Source of the DNA: Brevundimonas sp. UBA2388
GTDB lineage: Bacteria > Pseudomonadota > Alphaproteobacteria > Caulobacterales > Caulobacteraceae
DNA: 18,808 bases
Direction: 5' to 3'
Assembly: GCA_002343425.1 (NCBI GenBank)
Contig: DDSO01000072.1
Coordinates: forward strand, 1-18,808
The position numbers and the translations under genes are program-made. Numbering within the stretch: the first letter of the stretch is position 1; each line of letters begins with the position of its first letter. The notes below the pieces were generated by a model. It ran no database searches, had not been told where the DNA came from, and worked only from the letters and a program-made list of their open reading frames with translations. Shown piece by piece: positions 14,463 through 18,808 of this stretch.

Positions 14463-15407
14463 TTAGCTGTCTTGAAGCGTTTCCACCCCGGGCGGCTCGT
14501 GAAGTTCGGCGCGGCCGCGCGGGTCCGGGTGGATGAGGATGTCCGCACGTGGAAAGGCGGCCAGCAGGCGGTTCTCGGCCTCGACCACGATGGCGTGGGC
14601 GGCGTCGAGGGTCAGGGTCGGCTCGAGGTCGACATGCATCTGGATCATCATGGCCGGGCCCGCCATCCGGGTGCGCAGCTGGTGGACGCCTGAGATGCGG
14701 GGATCGGCGAGGACGGCGGTGGTGATGGCGATGCGGTCTGCATCGGGCACGGCCTTGTCGACCAGATGGTCCGCGGCGCTCCTCAGGACTCCCAGGGCTC
14801 CCCAGAACAGCCAGACCGCGACGATCAGGCCCGCCGCCGCGTCCAGACCCGGCGCGGCCAGGAAGGTTCCGGAGATCACCCCGATCAGGACCACGCCATT
14901 GGCCGCCAGGTCGCCGGCATAGTGGGCCCGGTCGGCCGCCACGGCCAGGGAGCCGCTTTTTCGCATGGCGCGGCCCTGCATCCAAACCAGCCAGCCGGTC
15001 AGGGCGATCGAGATCAGGATGACCAGAACGCCCCAGTATCCCGAGGTGACGGGACGGGGGTCGAAGATGCGCTGCACGGCCTCCCAGCCGATGAACAGGG
15101 CCGAGGCGAAGACCAGCCCCGCCTGGACCAGTGCGGCCAGGGCCTCGCCCTTGCCGTGACCGTAACGGTGGTCCTCGTCGGAAGGCGCGGCGGCCCAGCG
15201 CACGGCGAAGAACACGCCCAGCGACGCCAGCAGGTCCAGCGCCGAATCGGCCAGCGAGGCCAGGATCGACACCGAGCCGGAGGCGCCCAGGGCGAAGGCC
15301 TTGAGCGCGATCAGCACCACGGCGACCCCGACCGACAGCCGGGTCACGGCGCGGGTGGCGGCATGGCCTTCGGCGTGGAGAACATGGGCGGAGGCGGCGG
15401 ACGTCAT
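14463..15407 (-). CDS. CDF-family metal transporter, FieF-like
   Basis: A 314-residue cation diffusion facilitator related to E. coli FieF/YiiP, which exports Zn2+/Fe2+/Cd2+ against protons. The intramembrane site A is complete: Asp54 and Asp58 (DSALD) with His162 and Asp166 (HYAGD), the D-D-H-D set of FieF. Site-B residues Asp77, His80 and His84 appear in PSDEDHRYGHGKGE. The C-terminal cytoplasmic domain starts at about residue 215 (DPRISGVHQLRTRMAG). Unlike the CDF at 4549, it has no His-rich tail. It heads a minus-strand run and diverges from the HTH-citrate synthase gene with 155 bp between. Confidence 0.93.
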   Translation of the reverse strand: MTSAASAHVLHAEGHAATRAVTRLSVGVAVVLIALKAFALGASGSVSILASLADSALDLLASLGVFFAVRWAAAPSDEDHRYGHGKGEALAALVQAGLVFASALFIGWEAVQRIFDPRPVTSGYWGVLVILISIALTGWLVWMQGRAMRKSGSLAVAADRAHYAGDLAANGVVLIGVISGTFLAAPGLDAAAGLIVAVWLFWGALGVLRSAADHLVDKAVPDADRIAITTAVLADPRISGVHQLRTRMAGPAMMIQMHVDLEPTLTLDAAHAIVVEAENRLLAAFPRADILIHPDPRGRAELHEPPGVETLQDS

Positions 15408-15509
15408 TGACGCCTTGTCGCGGAAAGCCCGCGCCCTGCCAAGGTCAAGGCGATCAGTCCGTTAGCGGGATCGTCACGAAACCGCCCCATGGTGCGAGCC
15501 CGATAGGGC

Positions 15510-15526
15510 GGGAGCCTGACGCTCCC
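15510..15526. promoter_or_regulatory. Inverted repeat in the divergent promoter region
   Basis: GGGAGC (15510-15515) and GCTCCC (15521-15526) flank a 5-base spacer, 36 bp upstream of the HTH-citrate synthase start. It is a plausible operator for that protein's own HTH domain, but short GC palindromes are common in this genome, so this is weak. No clear -10/-35 pair was found in the 155-bp gap. Confidence 0.3.
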
Positions 15527-15562
15527 TGCGGAGGTTGCGACCTGGAACCGGCAGACCCAGCC

Positions 15563-16726
15563 ATGGAGGACGTCCGCTGGATCGGGCGCGGCGAGGCCCT
15601 GGCCCGGCTCGGGGTCAAGACCCAGACCCTCTATGCCTATGTTAGCCGGGGCCGAATCGCGGCCCGACCTGACCCCTCGGATCCGCGCCGCAGCCTCTAT
15701 GCCGTACAGGACATCGCCCGGCTGACGGGCGACACGGTCGATGACGACGAGCAGGCGGCGCAGCGGCGCATTCCGCGCATGGCGGGCCGAGGCGAGGCCG
15801 AGGTTTGTTCGTCCCTGACGGCGATCGCCGACGGGCGGTTGTTCTATCGCGGGCTCGACGCGACCCAGCTGGCCGAGACGGCGACCCTTGAAGACGTGGC
15901 CCGCCGCCTGTGGGACGCCCGGCCAGCCAATCCCTTCGCCGAGATACGGCCACGCGTCGGCGCCGTCCCCGGCGGCTCCGTACGGGCCCGGTTGTTTGCA
16001 GCCCTCGCCCGCCGGGCCGAGGAGGATGCCGACCCCAAGGCGCGCACGGTCGAGACCTTGAGACTCGAGTGCGCCCGGGTGCTCGACGAGGCGGTGGACG
16101 CCGCCGCCGGTTCGGGACCGCGCCTGTTCCTGCACCAGCGGCTGGCCCGGTCATGGAAAACCCCCGACCGGGACGCCCACCTGATCCGGCGCGCGCTCGT
16201 GCTGGCGGCGGACAATGAGATGAATGCGTCGGTGCTGGCTACACGGGCGGCGGCGGACGGCGGCGCGGCGCCGGCGGCGGCGGCCTTCGCCGGCCTGCTG
16301 ACCCTGGCCGGGTCCGACATGATGGCGGAACTCACCCGGGCGGCCGACTGGGTCGTCGCGGTGCGGCGTCAGGCCACGGACGCGGCGCGGCGCGCCCATG
16401 CGGCCGGCGGTCTGGCGGGATTCGGCAGCGCGGAATATCCGGCCGGCGACCCGCGCGCCGCGGCCTTGCTGGCCGCCGCCGATCTGCCGCCCGACCTGTC
16501 GCGCGCGCTGCTGGAGGGCCAGACGGCGACCGGCCGGCCGGCCAATTTCGGCCTCGCCCTCGCGCTCGTCGCGCGGCGACTGGAGCTGCCGCGCGACGCC
16601 GCCGGAGACCTGCTGTTGCTCGGCCGGCTGGCCGGGCTGCTGGGGCACGCGCTGGATCAGTCGACGAACGGCTCGCCTATCCGCGCGCGATTGCGCTATG
16701 TGGGACCCGAACCGGGCGCGCACTGA
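15563..16726 (+). CDS. HTH domain fused to a degenerate citrate synthase-like protein
   Basis: A 387-residue protein. Residues 7-55 form a MerR-type helix-turn-helix (ARLGVKTQTLYAYVSRGRI). Then comes a citrate synthase-like fold ending in the diagnostic NGSPIRARLRYVGP. Against the family pattern the catalytic positions are lost: the oxaloacetate-binding ADHE is ADNE (Asn218), the PxHGG loop is gone (Met253 region), GFGHPLYP is GFGSAEYP (Ser289), and the catalytic Asp of NVDF is Asn328 (PANFG). GDPRA is retained. It is therefore probably not an active citrate synthase. Sensing a metabolite and regulating DNA is the inference. I chose the ATG at 15563; the frame is open back to 15407. uppP follows after 24 bp. 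Confidence 0.85.
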   Translation: MEDVRWIGRGEALARLGVKTQTLYAYVSRGRIAARPDPSDPRRSLYAVQDIARLTGDTVDDDEQAAQRRIPRMAGRGEAEVCSSLTAIADGRLFYRGLDATQLAETATLEDVARRLWDARPANPFAEIRPRVGAVPGGSVRARLFAALARRAEEDADPKARTVETLRLECARVLDEAVDAAAGSGPRLFLHQRLARSWKTPDRDAHLIRRALVLAADNEMNASVLATRAAADGGAAPAAAAFAGLLTLAGSDMMAELTRAADWVVAVRRQATDAARRAHAAGGLAGFGSAEYPAGDPRAAALLAAADLPPDLSRALLEGQTATGRPANFGLALALVARRLELPRDAAGDLLLLGRLAGLLGHALDQSTNGSPIRARLRYVGPEPGAH

Positions 16727-16750
16727 CGGCCCTTTTGTTTGGGGACGTGC

Positions 16751-17572
16751 GTGGCGGACTGGATTGCGGCGATCATTCTGGGCCTTGTCGAAGGCCTGAC
16801 CGAATTCATTCCGGTCTCCTCCACAGGCCACCTGCTTCTGACGCAAAAGCTGCTTGGCCTGACCGATCCGCGCTGGAGCTCCTTCGTCGTCCTGATCCAA
16901 CTGGGCGCCATTCTGGCGGTCGTCGCCCTGTATTTCGCCCGGCTGTGGAAGGTGCTCATCAGCCTGCCCACCGATCCGAAGGCGCGGCATTTCGCCATCA
17001 GCATCCTGATCGCCTTCCTGCCTTCGGTGATCGTCGGGGTCTTCCTCTACGACTTCATCAAGGCGGTGCTGTTCAACGTCGAGGGCGACACGGCGGTGAC
17101 GGTGATCTGCGTCTCCCTGATCCTCGGCGGCTTCGGTCTGCTGGCGCTCGAGCGGTTCGCGCCGAAGCCGACGGCCGACGACGCCATGACCCTGTCCTGG
17201 AAACGGTCGCTGGGCGTGGGCCTGTTCCAGTGCCTGTCGGTGATCCCCGGCGTCTCGCGGTCGGGCGCGACCATCGCGGGCGGACTCAGCCTCGGTCTCG
17301 ACAAGCGGGCGGCGGCCGAGTTTTCGTTCTTCCTGGCCATTCCCACCATGGTCGCGGCCTCGGGCTGGGACATCATCCAGAGCGGGGCGACGATCGACTG
17401 GGACTTCGGCGGGATCATCGCCGTCGGCTTCGTGGTCTCGTTCATCAGCGGCTGGATCGTCGTCAAGGCCATGGTCGACTTCGTCGCCAGACACGGCTTC
17501 GCCCCCTTCGCCTGGTGGCGGATCATCGTCGGTGTGATCGGTCTCGGTCTGGTCTGGGCCGGTCTGGCCTGA
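16751..17572 (+). CDS. uppP: Undecaprenyl-diphosphatase
   Basis: A 273-residue integral membrane phosphatase that recycles the lipid carrier undecaprenyl pyrophosphate for cell-wall synthesis; it also confers bacitracin tolerance. The conserved motif GLVEGLTEFIPVSSTGH (Glu14, Glu18, His27) and the PGVSRSG motif (166-172, catalytic Arg170) are intact. Around eight hydrophobic helices span the rest. I chose the GTG at 16751, because GGGGA lies 5 bases upstream and residues from MADWIAA match family starts; a TTG at 16739 would add four residues. It stops one base before the convergent epimerase-like gene, so there is no room for a terminator there. Confidence 0.96.
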   Translation: MADWIAAIILGLVEGLTEFIPVSSTGHLLLTQKLLGLTDPRWSSFVVLIQLGAILAVVALYFARLWKVLISLPTDPKARHFAISILIAFLPSVIVGVFLYDFIKAVLFNVEGDTAVTVICVSLILGGFGLLALERFAPKPTADDAMTLSWKRSLGVGLFQCLSVIPGVSRSGATIAGGLSLGLDKRAAAEFSFFLAIPTMVAASGWDIIQSGATIDWDFGGIIAVGFVVSFISGWIVVKAMVDFVARHGFAPFAWWRIIVGVIGLGLVWAGLA

Positions 17573-17573
17573 C

Positions 17574-18545
17574 TCAGGCCGCCGGCGCTTCGGCGAACTG
17601 CCCGCCGCGGCGATAGCGCCACAGGTAGGACGGGGCGATGGCCTCAATTCCCGTGGGTTCAATGCCCAGCGTGGCCAGACCCTCGGCCCCCTCGGCGACG
17701 ACATTGTCGCTCTCCAGCAGCACCACCTGATCGCGGGTCAGGACCGGCGGGATGCCGACCATGGCGGTCAGCTGGGCCATCGAGCCGATGGCGCGGGCCG
17801 CGAAGAACGGCAGGGGGATGAGGCCGAAGCTGCGATAGGTCTCGCGCCGGATCAGTTTCAGCACGTCCTCGAAGGTCATCACGGCCGGCCCGCCGAGCTC
17901 GAAAGTGCGGCCGGCAGCCTCGGGCGCCGCCGTCGCGCGGGCGATGGCCTCGGCCACGTCGGCGACATAGACCGGCTGGAATTTCGTCTGGCCGCCGCCG
18001 ATCAGCGGCAGGGCCGGGGCGATGGAGGCCAGGGCGGCGAACCGGTTCAGGAAGTCGTCGCCGGCGCCGAAGACGATCGACGGGCGGATCACCACCGTGT
18101 CCGGCTTGACCTCGCGCACCGCCATCTCGGCCGCGGCCTTGGACAGGGCATAGTCGGAGCGGCTCTCGGGACTGGCGCCGATGGCCGAGATCTGGACCAG
18201 ACGGTTGACGCCGCCGGCGGCGCAGGCCTCGGCGATGTTCCGCGAGGCGTCGACGTGCAGGGCGTGGAAGGTGCGGCGGCCTGATTCGTACAGGATTCCG
18301 ACCAGATTGATCGCCGCATCGGCGCCGCGCAGGGCCGCCGCGACCTCCTCCGGACGTGTGACGTCGCAGCGAACCGACTGGAACTGGCCGACCGAACCCG
18401 AGGTCTGGAGCTTCCAGGCGCGGTCAGGCCGACGGCATGCGATACGGACGCGCCAGCCGCGTTTGGCCAGCGCCTGGACGACCTGGCTTCCGACGAAACC
18501 CGAGCCGCCGAAGACGGTGACAAGGCCGGGGGCGACTTCGTTCAT
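17574..18545 (-). CDS. NAD(P)-binding protein of the complex I NDUFA9-like/epimerase family
   Basis: A 323-residue Rossmann-fold protein. The nucleotide-binding GGSGFVGS (Gly13, Gly16, Gly19) opens the chain. A YxxxK pair (Tyr132 and Lys136, with Ser120) is preserved as in extended SDR enzymes. Motifs such as LVQISAIGA, VIRPSIVFGAGDDFLNRFAALA and the FELGGPAVMTFEDVL segment match the atypical SDR group that includes the NDUFA9 subunit of complex I, common in alphaproteobacteria. I chose the ATG at 18545 with CGGAG upstream; a longer open frame reaches into the tRNA and is rejected. No complex I genes are nearby. Confidence 0.9.
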   Translation of the reverse strand: MNEVAPGLVTVFGGSGFVGSQVVQALAKRGWRVRIACRRPDRAWKLQTSGSVGQFQSVRCDVTRPEEVAAALRGADAAINLVGILYESGRRTFHALHVDASRNIAEACAAGGVNRLVQISAIGASPESRSDYALSKAAAEMAVREVKPDTVVIRPSIVFGAGDDFLNRFAALASIAPALPLIGGGQTKFQPVYVADVAEAIARATAAPEAAGRTFELGGPAVMTFEDVLKLIRRETYRSFGLIPLPFFAARAIGSMAQLTAMVGIPPVLTRDQVVLLESDNVVAEGAEGLATLGIEPTGIEAIAPSYLWRYRRGGQFAEAPAA

Positions 18546-18647
18546 GACAGGCTCCGAAAGGCGACGGTGCGAGGACGGGAAACCCTCGACGCGCCGGGGA
18601 TTAGACGATGGCCGCGATGCTCGCAACGCAAAGGCCGCAAATCCCTG

Positions 18648-18683
18648 TTGACCGGCCCCTGACCCTGCCTTAAGGGTCCGCGC
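18648..18683 (+). promoter_or_regulatory. Promoter of tRNA-Leu
   Basis: TTGACC (18648-18653) is a -35 element, and TAAGGG (18671-18676, spacing 17) is a weak -10 followed by a GC-rich discriminator (TCCGCGCC), as in stable-RNA promoters under stringent control. Start of transcription is estimated near 18683, 39 bases before the tRNA. A GACCCT/AGGGTC palindrome (18661-18678) overlaps the -10. Confidence 0.48.
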
Positions 18684-18721
18684 CTTCCGGACGGATATGT
18701 GTGCAAGCGCGAAACGTCTGG

Positions 18722-18808
<87 letters not shown>

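Noticed and set aside
16151..17704. 517-residue - strand ORF opposite the HTH-citrate synthase and uppP genes
   Set aside because: Gly/Arg/Asp/Gln-rich shadow without family features; uppP motifs confirm the + frame.

Overview
The window looks like chromosomal DNA of a high-GC alphaproteobacterium. Caulobacteraceae, probably a Brevundimonas-like genus, is my best inference. It rests on the GC-rich codon usage, the L21 protein with a long Lys/Ala/Pro tail followed by rpmA and a GNAT gene, the BA14K-type secreted protein, and GC-rich inverted repeats with GGGGAGGG cores. No 16S rRNA or other decisive marker is present. I see no phage, transposase, plasmid or CRISPR gene; this is mostly ordinary chromosome.

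Layout. Positions 1-979 hold the end of a nitroreductase gene and a small DUF559 nuclease-fold gene, both on +. Positions 1063-3119 (-) hold a COG0523 metal-chaperone GTPase whose stop overlaps the GTG start of a WD40 protein. Positions 3313-4505 (+) hold an ArsR-type regulator and a fatty acid hydroxylase-superfamily membrane protein, behind a perfect inverted-repeat operator. Positions 4549-6220 (-) hold a polytopic membrane protein and a His-rich CDF metal transporter, behind a Zur-like palindrome. Positions 6413-7966 (+) hold rplU, rpmA and a GNAT acetyltransferase, with a terminator-like hairpin in the rplU leader. Positions 7967-9720 hold a repeat element and, on -, a small membrane protein, a BA14K-like secreted protein and a lipoprotein.

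Positions 9862-11587 (+) hold threonine dehydratase and an overlapping FKBP-type lipoprotein. Positions 11634-15407 (-) form a compact run in the order CDF transporter, glutathione S-transferase, secreted helical protein, queG. Positions 15563-17572 (+) hold an HTH-citrate synthase-like protein that has lost its catalytic residues, then uppP. Positions 17574-18545 (-) hold an NDUFA9-like NAD(P)-binding protein, and a tRNA-Leu(CAG) ends at the last base.

Togetherness. Metal handling recurs: a COG0523 GTPase with a His-rich insert, a CDF transporter with a His-rich N-terminus under a Zur-like box, and a second FieF-like CDF, all within about 13 kb. The best leads for something under-described are the catalytically dead HTH-citrate synthase, the ArsR/hydroxylase pair, the Zur-like box in front of the membrane protein/CDF pair, the WD40/COG0523 pair and the rplU leader hairpin.
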